A DNA stretch of 64,000 nt from Pelagibius sp. CAU 1746 (GTDB lineage: Bacteria > Pseudomonadota > Alphaproteobacteria > Kiloniellales > Kiloniellaceae): assembly GCF_039839785.1 (NCBI RefSeq), contig NZ_JBDOQT010000001.1, forward strand, positions 1,984,001 through 2,048,000, given 5' to 3'. The translations under genes and the position numbers were made by a program. Below the pieces are notes generated by a model. That model was given only the letters and a program-made list of their open reading frames with translations, did not search any database and was not told the origin of the DNA. Below, piece after piece: positions 42,633 through 51,687 of this stretch (positions within the stretch are counted from its first letter, which is position 1; the number at the start of each line of letters is the position of its first letter).

Positions 42633-43925
42633 ATGCGGCGTAAGGCGCGGCGTGGCGGCGGCCGCCAGCTTGAAGTGACGGTGGAGGCCTTGGGGGCCAA
42701 GGGCGACGGCCTGTCGAGCTGTGACGGGCGGCCGCTGTTCCTGGCCCAGACGGTGCCGGGCGACAGGGTGCTGGCGCGGGTCACCGGGCAGCGCGGCGGC
42801 GGCTTCAAGGGCGAGGTCATCGAACTGCTGGAAGAGGGCCCCAACCGGGCCGAGCCGCCCTGTCCCTTCTTCGGGCCCTGCGGCGGCTGCGCCCTGCAGC
42901 ACCTGGCCGAGCCCGCTTACGTCGACTGGAAGGAAGGCCTGCTGCGCCTGGCGCTGGAGCGCCGCGGCCTGGCGCCGGAGACGCTGCATCCGCTGCGCCG
43001 GGTGCCGCCGGGACGGCGCCGGCGCATCACCTGGAGCGCGCTGAAGACGGCGCGCGGCCAGCTTCTCGGGTACTACGAGCGCGAGTCGCACCAACTGACC
43101 GATGTCGATGCCTGCCTGCTGGTGGTGCCGGAATTGCAGGCGCTCATCGCGCCGCTGCACGGTCTGCTGGAGCGGATCCTGGCGGTCCAGGAAGGAGCAA
43201 GGGTGACGGCGACGCTCTGCGAGACCGGCGTCGACCTGCTGCTCGATTCACGCCATGAACCCACCCTGACCGACCGCGAGGCCCTGGCCGCCTTTGCCGA
43301 GGCGAGCGACTTGGCGCGGCTGTCCTGGACCGACGGCCGCGAGGCGCCGGAGCCGCTCGCCGTGCGCCGCGATCCGGTCCTCACCTTCGGCGGCGTGCCG
43401 GTGCTGCCGCCGCCCGGCGGTTTCGTGCAGCCGACGGCGGAAGGCGAGGCCGTGCTGGTGGACCTGGTCATGGCCGCGGTGCCCGAGGGCGCGGAGACCG
43501 CCGCCGACCTCTTCGCCGGCTGCGGCACCTTCACCTTTCCGCTGGCCGAACGCCTGCAGGTCTACGCCGCGGAGGGGGCGGAGGACTCGCTCATGGCCCT
43601 GGACGCCGCCGCGCGCCGCGCCACGGGCGTTGTACGGGTGCAGGCGGAGCTGCGCGATCTGGCGCGCTTCCCAGTGCTGGCCGACGAGCTGTCCGGCGGC
43701 GATGTGGTGGTCTTCGATCCGCCGCGCAACGGCGCCCGCGAGCAGGCGGCGGAGATCGCCGCCAGCGACGTACCGGTCGTCATCGCCGTGTCCTGCAATC
43801 CGACGACCTTCGCCCGCGACGCCCGCATTCTGGTCGACGGGGGCTACCGCCTGAAAGAGGCGACGCCCATCGACCAGTTCCCCTGGTCGGGACACCTGGA
43901 ACTGGTCGCGGTCTTCGCGCGGTAG
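42633..43925 (+). CDS. RlmD/TrmA-family 23S rRNA (uracil-5-)-methyltransferase
   Basis: RNA methyltransferase of 430 residues. An N-terminal TRAM-like RNA-binding region (about 10-65) precedes iron-sulfur cysteines in CPFFGPCGGC (C77, C83, C86; the fourth is probably in VDACLLV). The SAM site is ADLFAGCGTFTFPLA (about 293-307), the C-terminal catalytic motif AVSCNPTTFARDARIL with the nucleophilic Cys, preceded by VVFDPPRNGA. The family methylates U1939/U747 of 23S rRNA or U54 of tRNA; members in alphaproteobacteria often sit near tlyA, but here it is 9 kb away. Confidence 0.92.
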   Translation: MRRKARRGGGRQLEVTVEALGAKGDGLSSCDGRPLFLAQTVPGDRVLARVTGQRGGGFKGEVIELLEEGPNRAEPPCPFFGPCGGCALQHLAEPAYVDWKEGLLRLALERRGLAPETLHPLRRVPPGRRRRITWSALKTARGQLLGYYERESHQLTDVDACLLVVPELQALIAPLHGLLERILAVQEGARVTATLCETGVDLLLDSRHEPTLTDREALAAFAEASDLARLSWTDGREAPEPLAVRRDPVLTFGGVPVLPPPGGFVQPTAEGEAVLVDLVMAAVPEGAETAADLFAGCGTFTFPLAERLQVYAAEGAEDSLMALDAAARRATGVVRVQAELRDLARFPVLADELSGGDVVVFDPPRNGAREQAAEIAASDVPVVIAVSCNPTTFARDARILVDGGYRLKEATPIDQFPWSGHLELVAVFAR

Positions 43926-43969
43926 AATCCCTTTGAGGGTCGCTGCGCGGCCCCCCCCCACCATCCCAA

Positions 43970-44046
43970 CCTTCCCCCACAAGGGGGAAGGGACGAAGAG
44001 CGAAGCGGCTTCGCGGTTTAACTCCCTCCCCCTTGATGGGGGAGGG
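43970..44046. repeat. Intergenic hairpin-repeat cluster
   Basis: Two 9-bp perfect stem-loops sit side by side between convergent genes: CCTTCCCCC/GGGGGAAGG (43970-43991, loop ACAA) and CCCTCCCCC/GGGGGAGGG (44024-44046, loop TTGAT), with a GAAGCGGCTTC dyad in between. This C/T-rich and G/A-rich pattern resembles the short palindromic repeats scattered through many alphaproteobacterial genomes. It probably also ends both transcripts. Confidence 0.65.
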
Positions 44047-44066
44047 TTAGGGAGGGGGTGAAGCGC

Positions 44067-45113
44067 TTACGCCTTGGCGTCGCTCAGGACTTCGCGGATG
44101 GCGGTGATGGCCGCTTCGACGTCGGCGCGGGAGATGTCCAGGTGGGTGACGGCGCGGATGCGCGCGCCGGCGCCGCCCAGGTCGACGCCCTTTTCCTTCA
44201 GCGCCGCGCAGAAGGTCTCGGCGGAAAGGCCGGTGCCGGCGATGTCGAAGAAGACGATGTTGGTTTCCACCGCGTCGACGTCGACCCAGATGCCCGGCAG
44301 GTTGCGCAGGGACTCGGCAAAGAGCTTCGCGTTGTCGTGGTCCTCGGCCAGGCGCTCGACGTTGTGCTCCAGGGCATAGATGCCGGCGGCGGCGATGATG
44401 CCGGCCTGGCGCATGGCCCCGCCGGTGCGCTGCTTCAGGCGCCATACTTCTTCGATGAACTCGCTGGAGCCGGCCAGCACCGCGCCGACCGGGCAGCCGA
44501 GGCCTTTGGAGAGGTCGATCCACACGCTGTCGAAGGGCGCGGAGAAGTCTTTAGCGGATACGCCTGCCGCCACCACGGCGTTCAGCAGGCGCGCGCCGTC
44601 CATGTGGTAGGCGAGGCCCTGCTGCTGCGCCAGGGCACCCAGCGCCTCTATGTCCGACAGCGGCCAGATGGTGCCGCCGCCGAAGTTGGCGGTCTGCTCC
44701 ACGGCGATCAGGCGGGTCTGCGGATTGTAGCGGCTCTTGGGGCGGATGGCCGCGCGTGCCGCTTCCACCGAAAACAGGCCGCCGGGGCCGTCGAGGCCCT
44801 GCACCTGGGCGCCGGAGAAGGCGGCGGTGCCGCCGCCCTCGGCGTTCAGGATGTGGGCCGAGCGGTGAGCGATGATCTCCTCGCCCGGGCGGCAGTGGAT
44901 GTGGATGGCGAGCTGGTTGCACATGGTGCCCGAGGGCAGGAAGACCGCCGCCTCCTTGCCCAGCAGTTCGGCGGTCATCTCGCAAAGCCGGTTGACGCTG
45001 GGGTCCTCGCCGCGCTGCTCGTCGCCCACCTCGGCCTCGGCCATGGCCAGGCGCATGGCTTTGGAGGGCTGGGTCTGGGTATCGCTGTAGAGGTTGATCA
45101 GCTTCTCGGCCAT
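44067..45113 (-). CDS. Low-specificity L-threonine aldolase
   Basis: PLP-dependent enzyme of 348 residues splitting L-threonine/allo-threonine into glycine and acetaldehyde. Signature parts: INLYSDTQTQPSKAM (N-terminus), GDEQRGEDPSVNRL, FLPSGTMCNQLAIH, HMDGARLLNAV and the PLP lysine in VWIDLSKGLGCPVG. The ATG at 45113 lies 5 bases after the aroC stop, so it is the third gene of fabI-aroC-aldolase. An open frame continuing upstream through aroC is a shadow. Confidence 0.94.
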   Translation of the reverse strand: MAEKLINLYSDTQTQPSKAMRLAMAEAEVGDEQRGEDPSVNRLCEMTAELLGKEAAVFLPSGTMCNQLAIHIHCRPGEEIIAHRSAHILNAEGGGTAAFSGAQVQGLDGPGGLFSVEAARAAIRPKSRYNPQTRLIAVEQTANFGGGTIWPLSDIEALGALAQQQGLAYHMDGARLLNAVVAAGVSAKDFSAPFDSVWIDLSKGLGCPVGAVLAGSSEFIEEVWRLKQRTGGAMRQAGIIAAAGIYALEHNVERLAEDHDNAKLFAESLRNLPGIWVDVDAVETNIVFFDIAGTGLSAETFCAALKEKGVDLGGAGARIRAVTHLDISRADVEAAITAIREVLSDAKA

Positions 45114-45118
45114 CCTGT

Positions 45119-46213
45119 CTAGTCCTCGACGTTTCCGGCCAGGGCGCGCTGGCGCAGCAGGTGATCGGCCAGCACGATGGCCATCATGGCCTCGCCGACC
45201 GGGACCGCGCGGATGCCGACGCAGGGATCGTGGCGGCCCTTGGTGACGATTTCGGTTTCCTTGCCGTGGCGGTCCACGGTCTTGCGCGGCGTCAGGATGG
45301 AGGAGGTCGGCTTCACCGCGAAGCGCACCACCACGTCCTGGCCCGAGGAAATGCCGCCCAGGATGCCGCCGGCCCTGTTGGAGGTGAAGACCACGCGGTT
45401 GCCTTCCAGGCGCATCTCGTCGGCGTTCTCCTCGCCGCTGAGCGCCGCCGCTTCCAGGCCGGCGCCGATCTCCACCGCCTTGACCGCGTTGATCGACATC
45501 ATCGCCTTGGCCAGGTCGGCGTCGAGCTTGTCGTAGACCGGCTCGCCGAGGCCTGCGGGCACGCCGGAGGCCACCACCTCGATGACCGCGCCGGTGGAGG
45601 AGCCCGCCTTGCGGATGCCGTCGAGGAAGCCCTCCCAGTCCCGGGCCGCCTTGGCGTCGGGGCACCAGAACGGATTTTCGTCGATCTGGCCCCAGTCCCA
45701 GTTGCCGCGCTCGATCCGGTGCGGGCCCATCTGCACCAGGGCGCCGCGGATGACGACGGGCTGCGTCAGGATGTGGTTCAGCACCTTGCGGGCAATGCCG
45801 CCGGCGGCGACCCGCATGGCGGTCTCGCGCGCCGAGGAGCGCCCGCCGCCGCGGTAGTCGCGGATGCCGTACTTCTTCCAATACGTATAGTCGGCGTGCC
45901 CCGGACGGAACTTGTCGGCGATGTCGCCGTAGTCCTTGGAGCGCTGGTCCTGGTTCTCGATGACCAGCGAGACCGGGGTGCCGGTGGTCTGCCCTTCGAA
46001 GACGCCGGAGAGGATCTTCACTTCGTCCGGCTCGCGGCGCTGGGTGGTGAAGCGCGACTGGCCGGGCTTGCGCTTGTCGAGCCAGTGCTGCAGTTCCGAA
46101 GCTTCAAGCGGGATGCGCGGCGGCACCCCGTCGACCACGCAGCCGATGGCCGGGCCGTGGCTCTCGCCCCAGGTGGTGAAGCGAAAGATCTCTCCGAAAC
46201 TGTTGCCTGCCAT
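45119..46213 (-). CDS. aroC: Chorismate synthase
   Basis: Last step of the shikimate pathway: converts EPSP to chorismate using reduced flavin. 364 residues. All three family signatures are visible: [17 protein letters not shown] near the N-terminus, [20 protein letters not shown] in the middle, read as [13 protein letters not shown], and the C-terminal [17 protein letters not shown]. It starts 33 bases after the fabI stop and is followed after 5 bases by threonine aldolase. Confidence 0.97.
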   Translation of the reverse strand: MAGNSFGEIFRFTTWGESHGPAIGCVVDGVPPRIPLEASELQHWLDKRKPGQSRFTTQRREPDEVKILSGVFEGQTTGTPVSLVIENQDQRSKDYGDIADKFRPGHADYTYWKKYGIRDYRGGGRSSARETAMRVAAGGIARKVLNHILTQPVVIRGALVQMGPHRIERGNWDWGQIDENPFWCPDAKAARDWEGFLDGIRKAGSSTGAVIEVVASGVPAGLGEPVYDKLDADLAKAMMSINAVKAVEIGAGLEAAALSGEENADEMRLEGNRVVFTSNRAGGILGGISSGQDVVVRFAVKPTSSILTPRKTVDRHGKETEIVTKGRHDPCVGIRAVPVGEAMMAIVLADHLLRQRALAGNVED

Positions 46214-46246
46214 CGCCGGATCGCCCTCGCGGGTGGAAGGAGGGCC

Positions 46247-47086
46247 TCAGGACTGAGGCGTGAAGTTCTTCAGCAGCTCCGCGAGCTGCGGTGCCGCGTC
46301 GACCGACATCATGCCGACCACGTGGTAGCCGGAATCGACGTGATGCACCTCGCCCGTGACGCCGGTCGAAAGGTCGGAGAGCAGATAGAGGCCGGCGCCG
46401 CCGACCTGTTCGATGCTGACGTTCTGACGCAGCGGCGAGTTCAACTCGTTCCACTTCAGGATATGGCGGAAGTCGCCGATGCCGGAGGCGGCCAAGGTCT
46501 TGATCGGCCCGGCGGAGATGGCATTGACGCGGATGTGCTGATCGCCCAGGTCGGCGGCCAGGTAGCGCACGCTGGCTTCCAGCGCCGCCTTGGCCACGCC
46601 CATGACGTTGTAGTGCGGCATGACCCGCTCGGCGCCGTAGTAGGTCAGCGTCAGGATGCTGCCGCCGTCCTTCATCAGCGGCACAGCCCGCTGGCTGATC
46701 GCGGTCAGCGAATAGCAGGAGATGTCGAGCGAGCGCAGGAAGTTGTCGCGGCTGGTCGCCAGGTACTTGCCCTTCAGCTCTTCCTTGTCGGCATAGGCGA
46801 TGGCGTGGACCAGGAAGTCGAGCTTGCCCCAGGATTTCTCGATCTGGGTGAAGACGGCGTCGATGGAGGCGTCGTCGGTGACGTCGCAGGCGATGACCTG
46901 GTCGGAGCCGACCGATTCGGCCAGCGGGCGCACGCGCTTCTCCAGGGCCTCGCCCTGGTAGGTGAAGGCCAGTTGGGCCCCCTGGTCGTGCGCGGCCTTG
47001 GCGATGCCCCAAGCAATGGACCGGTCATTGGCGACCCCCATGACAAGGCCACGTTTGCCGGCCATTAGCGGTTGGGGCTCGGTCAT
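46247..47086 (-). CDS. fabI: Enoyl-[acyl-carrier-protein] reductase (NADH)
   Basis: Final reductive step of each fatty-acid elongation cycle. 279 residues, SDR fold. The N-terminal nucleotide-binding motif [19 protein letters not shown], the catalytic YxxxxxxK pair in YNVMGVAK, and [12 protein letters not shown] are typical of FabI, the triclosan target. First gene of a minus-strand run with aroC and threonine aldolase. The 172-base divergent gap to the YihY gene must hold its promoter. Fatty-acid supply also feeds AHL synthesis. Confidence 0.96.
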   Translation of the reverse strand: MTEPQPLMAGKRGLVMGVANDRSIAWGIAKAAHDQGAQLAFTYQGEALEKRVRPLAESVGSDQVIACDVTDDASIDAVFTQIEKSWGKLDFLVHAIAYADKEELKGKYLATSRDNFLRSLDISCYSLTAISQRAVPLMKDGGSILTLTYYGAERVMPHYNVMGVAKAALEASVRYLAADLGDQHIRVNAISAGPIKTLAASGIGDFRHILKWNELNSPLRQNVSIEQVGGAGLYLLSDLSTGVTGEVHHVDSGYHVVGMMSVDAAPQLAELLKNFTPQS

Positions 47087-47258
47087 TCCATTTCCTCAAT
47101 GTAAATCTGGACTCAAAGGCGTTGCAAAACGTGCGGCATCCTACACCAAAGGATTCAGGGGTCAACGCTGCGACCTCCGAATAATCCCACATTTCCGCCG
47201 ATTCTTGCTGTAGAGTGGCGATCTTTCGGGGGAGTGTGGCCGGAGCCGGGAAAACGCC

Positions 47259-48527
47259 ATGAAGAAGCCCGATTTATCAGGATTCTGGCGGAATTTGATC
47301 CGTTTCGCGGGCTATTGCGGCCGCCGCTTTCTGGGCGACCAGTGCCTGCGCCGGGCCACCCAACTCAGCTATGCCTCGCTGCTGGCCATCGTCCCCATCC
47401 TGGCCATCTGCTTCAGCCTGCTTTCAGCCTTTCCGGCCTTCGAACAATTGCGGGTGGATGCCCAGCTCTTCCTGTACGAGAACCTGGTTCCCAACGCCGG
47501 TGTGGAGGTCAGCGACCAGCTCGCCACCTTTGTGGAGAACGCCCGCTCCATGACCGGAATCGGCATGGCGGCGCTGGTGGTCACGGCCATCCTGCTGCTC
47601 TCGGCGGTCAACGGCGCCTTCAACGCCATTTGGCGGGTGACCGAGCCGCGGCCGCTGATGATCCGCATCATGGCCTATTGGATGGTGCTGACCATCGGCC
47701 CGATCCTGCTCGGCACCTCGATGTCGCTGTCCAGCTACGGCTTCGCCACGGCGGTGTTCGAGCAAGGCGAGCGCGCCTTCGGCCTGACTCAGCTCCTGCC
47801 GTTTCTCCTGACCGCCGGGGGCTTCGCCCTGCTGTACATGGTGGTGCCGGCGCGCAGTGTCGCCTTCACCCATGCGCTGGCCGGCGGTGTCGTCGCGGCG
47901 GCCCTCTTCGAGGGTCTTAAGTGGGGATTCGCTTTTTATCTCAAGCAGTTTCCCTCCTATGAGGCGATCTACGGGGCGCTGGCCGCGGTGCCGGTCTTCC
48001 TGATCTGGATGTACCTTTCCTGGGCAGTGGTGCTGTTCGGCGCGGAGATCGCGGCGGCGGCGCGGGAATGGCGGCTGGTCGACCGGCTGGATGAAGGCAG
48101 CAGGGGCGCCGGCCACCGCCTGGCCCTGGCCCTGGCGCTGCTCTACCGGCTGCGCAATGCCGCGCGCAGCGGCACGGTGCTGAAGGAGACGGCCCTGACG
48201 CGCGGCCTGCCGGCTGACCTGGACCAGCTCTCGGCGGTGCTCCAAGCCTTGAAGCGGAGCGGTTTCATCAGCCGCAGCAGCGGCCGCTTCTTCCTGGCCC
48301 GCGACCTGACCGCCGCCAATCTGGACGAACTCATGACGGCGCTGGACCTGACTCTCGACCCGGGGCAGGGTTGGCCCGAAGGGGTCGAGGCCATCGTCAC
48401 CGAGGCGGGGCAGGTGGGGGCCGCGGTCAAGGGCAAGAGTCTGGCGGCGCTGATCGACAAGGCGACGGCCAGCGACCCGCCCGACGGGGTGGCGCGCCTG
48501 CACCCGGCTCCGCAGGACGAGCGCTGA
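47259..48527 (+). CDS. YihY/BrkB-family membrane protein
   Basis: Inner-membrane protein of 422 residues with six hydrophobic segments in the first 280 residues. Family landmarks: QLSYASLLAIVPILAICFSL (segment 1), NGAFNAIWRVTEPRPLMIRI, and YEAIYGALAAVPVFLIWMYLSWAVVLFGAE. The C-terminal 140 residues form a soluble, winged-helix-like tail (LTRGLPADLDQLSAVLQALKRSGFI). The family was formerly annotated as ribonuclease BN by mistake; the function is not established. Confidence 0.92.
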   Translation: MKKPDLSGFWRNLIRFAGYCGRRFLGDQCLRRATQLSYASLLAIVPILAICFSLLSAFPAFEQLRVDAQLFLYENLVPNAGVEVSDQLATFVENARSMTGIGMAALVVTAILLLSAVNGAFNAIWRVTEPRPLMIRIMAYWMVLTIGPILLGTSMSLSSYGFATAVFEQGERAFGLTQLLPFLLTAGGFALLYMVVPARSVAFTHALAGGVVAAALFEGLKWGFAFYLKQFPSYEAIYGALAAVPVFLIWMYLSWAVVLFGAEIAAAAREWRLVDRLDEGSRGAGHRLALALALLYRLRNAARSGTVLKETALTRGLPADLDQLSAVLQALKRSGFISRSSGRFFLARDLTAANLDELMTALDLTLDPGQGWPEGVEAIVTEAGQVGAAVKGKSLAALIDKATASDPPDGVARLHPAPQDER

Positions 48528-48559
48528 TTTCCGGATCAATCCGAACAGAGGGGACCGAA

Positions 48560-49192
48560 GTGGAACTTGTGCATATTCTGGGCTTCGCGGCGGTGGCCGG
48601 CCTGCTGGTCATGTCCCCCGGCCCCAACGGCGTCCTGATCGCCAAAACGGTGCCGACGTCGGGACGCGCGGCGGGCTTCGCCAACATTGCCGGATTCGTC
48701 GGCGCCTTCTACCTGCACGGCGCCCTGTCGATCTTCGGCATCTCCATCCTTCTGGTGCGCTCGGCCGAGGCCTTCTTCGTGGTCAAGGTCCTGGGTGCGG
48801 CCTATCTCTGCTGGATCGGCCTCAAGGCCTTGCGGGACGCCTGGCGGGGCGTCGAAAGCGTGGCCCAGGTCGCCCCCGCGAAGCGCCGGCGCAAGTTCGC
48901 CAAGGCCTGCCTCGAGGGGTTCCTGACCAATGCCCTGAACCCGAAGGTGTCGATGTTCTACCTGGCGGCCTTTCCGCAATTCATGCCGCTGGGCGAGGGG
49001 GCGGTCCGGAGCGCCTTCGTGCTGGTCACCGTCCACGCCCTGCTGAACCTTCTGTGGTTCTCGGCCATGGTGCTGCTGTTCGGGCGCCTGATGCGGGCCG
49101 CGCGCAGCGGCCGATTCCAACGCTGGCTCAAAGCCGTCACCGGCGTCATTTTCGTCGGCTTCGGCGCCAAGCTGGCGGCGCTCAGTCCTTGA
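48560..49192 (+). CDS. LysE/RhtB-family translocator
   Basis: Amino-acid or homoserine-lactone-type exporter of 210 residues, with about six hydrophobic segments. The family signature appears as MSPGPNGVLIAKTVPTSGR near the N-terminus and GFLTNALNPKVSMFYLAAFPQF in the middle. GTG at 48560 follows AGAGGGGACCGAA; an open frame upstream overlaps yihY and is a shadow. RhtB relatives export threonine, homoserine and homoserine lactone; here the substrate is unknown. Confidence 0.9.
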   Translation: MELVHILGFAAVAGLLVMSPGPNGVLIAKTVPTSGRAAGFANIAGFVGAFYLHGALSIFGISILLVRSAEAFFVVKVLGAAYLCWIGLKALRDAWRGVESVAQVAPAKRRRKFAKACLEGFLTNALNPKVSMFYLAAFPQFMPLGEGAVRSAFVLVTVHALLNLLWFSAMVLLFGRLMRAARSGRFQRWLKAVTGVIFVGFGAKLAALSP

Positions 49193-49216
49193 GGACAGCC
49201 CCGGCCCCGCCGCGCG

Positions 49217-49564
49217 TCAGTGGGCGGTGCGCTCGCCGTCGTCCTCGTTGTCGCTGAGATAGCTCCGCAGTTGTTCTTGCGCCGATTCGGGGAGCTCCTG
49301 GATGGCCTCGTTCAGATCCGCCAGGGCGCGGCGCAGGCTGTAGACCTGATCCAGCAGGCGCAGCACCACCGGGATGGCATCCTCGTTGACGCCCAGATCG
49401 TTGCGCAGTTCGGCGATCAGCCGTACGCGCGCGACGTCGGTATCGTCGAAGAAGTAGTCGCCGCCTTCCTCGACCGGCAGCACCCAGTTCTGCTCGATCC
49501 AGGCGTGCAGTTCGCTGGCACCGATATCGACCGAGACCAGCACTTCGTCGAATTTCACCAGCAT
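49217..49564 (-). CDS. CbpM-like chaperone modulator (MerR-type helix-turn-helix)
   Basis: A 115-residue protein that in known systems binds and restrains the DnaJ-like CbpA. It has a MerR-like N-terminal part (ELHAWIEQNWVLPVEEG and YFFDDTDVARVRLIAELRNDLGV) and a C-terminal helix (VLRLLDQVYSLRRALADLNEAI). GAGGGGGAGCGC precedes the ATG at 49564. The partner gene cbpA lies at 50158-51066 on the same strand, but a cupin gene is inserted between them. Confidence 0.88.
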   Translation of the reverse strand: MLVKFDEVLVSVDIGASELHAWIEQNWVLPVEEGGDYFFDDTDVARVRLIAELRNDLGVNEDAIPVVLRLLDQVYSLRRALADLNEAIQELPESAQEQLRSYLSDNEDDGERTAH

Positions 49565-49591
49565 GCGCTCCCCCTCGCTTCCCGATCCTGC

Positions 49592-49632
49592 GCTGTCGCC
49601 TGCCCGGCGCACCCCCTTGTTACGGGGGCTCT
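49592..49632. repeat. Palindrome-containing element, copy 2 of 2
   Basis: GCTGTCGCCTGC, three bases (ccg), GCGCACCCCC, a 7-base centre and GGGGGCT. The left part matches 829-853 in 22 of 25 positions with identical spacing. The arms here (CCCCC/GGGGG) are shorter than in copy 1. It lies 28 bases upstream of cbpM. Confidence 0.5.
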
Positions 49633-49672
49633 TCCCAATGTTGTTCCCGGTTTGCCCGGAGCCGCCGACCGG

Positions 49673-50050
49673 TCAGCGGTCCCGGTCCCAATCTATGTTC
49701 GGCTGTGACCGATCGAATTTCGGCGCGAAAATCGACAAGGCGGCAAAGCTCTGCCCCTCGTCCAGAATCGGACCGTGGAGCGTGCCGCGGGGGATGAAGA
49801 CCAGATCGCCGCGCTTCACTTCCTCGATCTCCTCGCCCACTCGAAAGTTCACGCCGCCATCGATGATGACAAGCACCTCATCATGGTTCTTCTGCGTGTG
49901 AAGCGCGTTGCCGCTGTCCCTGACAATCCCGACGTTCGCGGTCAAATGTTCGCCATCCACGACGAATATCCGCTTGATCGGATGGTCTTTCGTCGAAGGG
50001 TCTATATCGAGCGTCTTGGCGATCCGGTCCAGGTTCTGAAAGTAGGTCAT
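49673..50050 (-). CDS. Cupin-domain protein
   Basis: A small single-domain cupin of 125 residues. The metal-site motif 1 is present in reduced form: ALHTQKNHDEVLVIIDGGVNFRVGEE (two His and a Glu, key part HTQKNHDEV), and motif 2 as GDLVFIPRGTLHG with a later His. Such proteins bind metals or small ligands or act as isomerases; the function cannot be told. GGAGGGCGTGCC precedes the ATG at 50050. It sits between cbpA and cbpM, a place where no gene normally occurs, and has its own 107-base gap on the cbpA side. Confidence 0.85.
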   Translation of the reverse strand: MTYFQNLDRIAKTLDIDPSTKDHPIKRIFVVDGEHLTANVGIVRDSGNALHTQKNHDEVLVIIDGGVNFRVGEEIEEVKRGDLVFIPRGTLHGPILDEGQSFAALSIFAPKFDRSQPNIDWDRDR

Positions 50051-50157
50051 GGCACGCCCTCCTTGAGTGGCCGGCACCACACTACAGCACTTCCAAGCTT
50101 TTGCTCCACAACCTGCCCGAGCGTGGCCGAGTGGGGCTCTAGGTGGGCTTATGAAGC

Positions 50158-51066
50158 TCAGGTGAGGCCGGCCTTGCGGCGCGGGTCGTAGTCGTGCGAG
50201 CGGCTCCAGTTTTCGATGAAGTCGCGCAGTTCCTGGTCCGGGCGCTCGGGCAGCATCACCTTCAGTTTCACGTACTGGTCGCCGATCTCGTCGCCGTCGC
50301 GGGCCTTGATGCCCTTGCCCTTGAGGCGCAGCGTCGAGCCGCTGTTGGAGCCCGCAGGGATCTTCATCGACACGCTGCCGTGCACCGTAGGGACGGTCAC
50401 GGTGGCGCCCAGCACCGCCTCCTGCAGCGTCACCGGCAGTTCCACGTGCACGTTGTTGCCTTTGCGCTCGAAGAAGGGATGCGGCTGGATGTGCGCCTCG
50501 ACCAGGGCGTCGCCGGCCGGCCCGCCGCCGACTCCGGGCATGCCCTGGCCCTTCAGGCGCAGGGTCTGGCGGTCTTCCGTGCCCGGCGGAATGCGCACGT
50601 CCAGCGTCTTGCCGTCGGCCAGCTTGATGCGTTTCTTGGCGCCCTTGGCGGCCTCCAGGAAGGTGATCGGCACGGTGTAGGAGACGTTGGCGCCGGGGCG
50701 CCGGACCCGGCGGTTCCGGGCGCCGAAGAGATCGGCGAAGATGTCGTCGGCGCTGATGTCCTCACCGAAGTCGAAGGGATTGTACTTGGCGCCACGCTTG
50801 GTGCCCGCGTGGTTGCGATAGAAGCCGCCCTTGAAGGGGGTCTCCTGTCCGCTGGCGTCGATCTCGCCCTTGTCGAAGCGCTGCCGCTTCTCCGCGTCTC
50901 CCAGGATGCTGTAGGCCTGGGAGATTTCCTTGAATTTCTGCTCGACCGCCTCGTTGCCCGGATTGATGTCCGGGTGCAGCTCCTTGGCCAGCTTGCGGTA
51001 GGCGCGCTTGATGTCCTCTTGCGAAGCCTTGCGGTCGACGTTCAGCAGCTGATAGGGATCCTGCAT
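50158..51066 (-). CDS. cbpA: DnaJ-like co-chaperone CbpA
   Basis: J-domain protein of 302 residues that stimulates DnaK. The J-domain (about 2-68) starts [20 protein letters not shown] and keeps the HPD motif ([11 protein letters not shown]). The Cys-rich zinc domain of DnaJ is absent; a Gly/Phe-like linker leads directly into the two beta-sandwich C-terminal domains ([39 protein letters not shown]). That layout is typical of CbpA. CbpM is encoded downstream on the same strand. A strong terminator for the preceding lipoprotein gene lies just upstream, so it likely has its own promoter. Confidence 0.92.
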   Translation of the reverse strand: MQDPYQLLNVDRKASQEDIKRAYRKLAKELHPDINPGNEAVEQKFKEISQAYSILGDAEKRQRFDKGEIDASGQETPFKGGFYRNHAGTKRGAKYNPFDFGEDISADDIFADLFGARNRRVRRPGANVSYTVPITFLEAAKGAKKRIKLADGKTLDVRIPPGTEDRQTLRLKGQGMPGVGGGPAGDALVEAHIQPHPFFERKGNNVHVELPVTLQEAVLGATVTVPTVHGSVSMKIPAGSNSGSTLRLKGKGIKARDGDEIGDQYVKLKVMLPERPDQELRDFIENWSRSHDYDPRRKAGLT

Positions 51067-51114
51067 AGGCTCTACGGTCGCGACCCCGGAAGTTTAAGGT
51101 TGGGGAATCGGGAA

Positions 51115-51143
51115 AAGGGGTATTCCGTTGAAGAATACCCCTT
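51115..51143 (-). terminator. Rho-independent terminator of the glycine-zipper lipoprotein gene
   Basis: An 11-bp perfect stem AAGGGGTATTC/GAATACCCCTT with a 7-base loop lies 68 bases after the lipoprotein stop on the minus strand and is followed by TTTTCCC. Clear intrinsic terminator. Confidence 0.8.
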
Positions 51144-51210
51144 CCCAATCGCTCGCCCAAGGGGCTCTGTGAGCCCCGCCGGGAGCTGCGGCGGTGTGGA
51201 TTCGCCGCCG

Positions 51211-51687
51211 CTAGTTGCGGATTTCCCAGGCACCGTCCGGCTGGCGGCAGGCCACGCCGTAGGCGGCTTCTTCCCTGCCGCCGATAATGACGGTTTGCTG
51301 GAACTCGCGGCAGTAGGCGCCGGTCGAGGAGGTGCCGTCGCGGGTCGGGGTGATCGTGCCGCTGTTGCCGGTGTTGGGGTTGTTCCAGGTGATGGTCTCG
51401 CCCACCGGCGCGGTGGTTGCCCGGGTGTAGGCGGCTTCCGCCTTCTGGCGATCGACCTCGTCCATGGTGCGGCCGATCTCGCTGCCGATGAAAGCGCCCA
51501 GCAGGGCGCCGGCGGCGGTGGCGGCAAGCTGGCCGGAGCCGCTGCCGAACTGGGCGCCGAAGAGGCCGCCCGCGGCGGCGCCGCCCAGAGTGCCGATGGT
51601 CTGCTTGGTGCCGCCCAGGCTGCTGTTTTCACAGGCGGCGGCGGTCAGCGCGATGGCGCCGGCGGCGATGACGACTCGAAGTTTCAT
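51211..51687 (-). CDS. Glycine-zipper outer-membrane lipoprotein (17-kDa surface antigen-like)
   Basis: A 158-residue protein with a lipoprotein signal: MKLRVVIAAGAIALTAAAC, lipobox TAAAC with C19. A glycine-zipper membrane segment follows (GTLGGAAAGGLFGAQFGSG then AAGALLGAFIGSEIGRTMD, about 35-80), then a soluble domain with two Cys (YCREFQQTV and GVACRQPDGAW). This is the layout of the rickettsial 17-kDa antigen family. GAGGGACGTTCT precedes the ATG at 51687. It stands alone; the terminator after it is clear. Confidence 0.9.
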   Translation of the reverse strand: MKLRVVIAAGAIALTAAACENSSLGGTKQTIGTLGGAAAGGLFGAQFGSGSGQLAATAAGALLGAFIGSEIGRTMDEVDRQKAEAAYTRATTAPVGETITWNNPNTGNSGTITPTRDGTSSTGAYCREFQQTVIIGGREEAAYGVACRQPDGAWEIRN

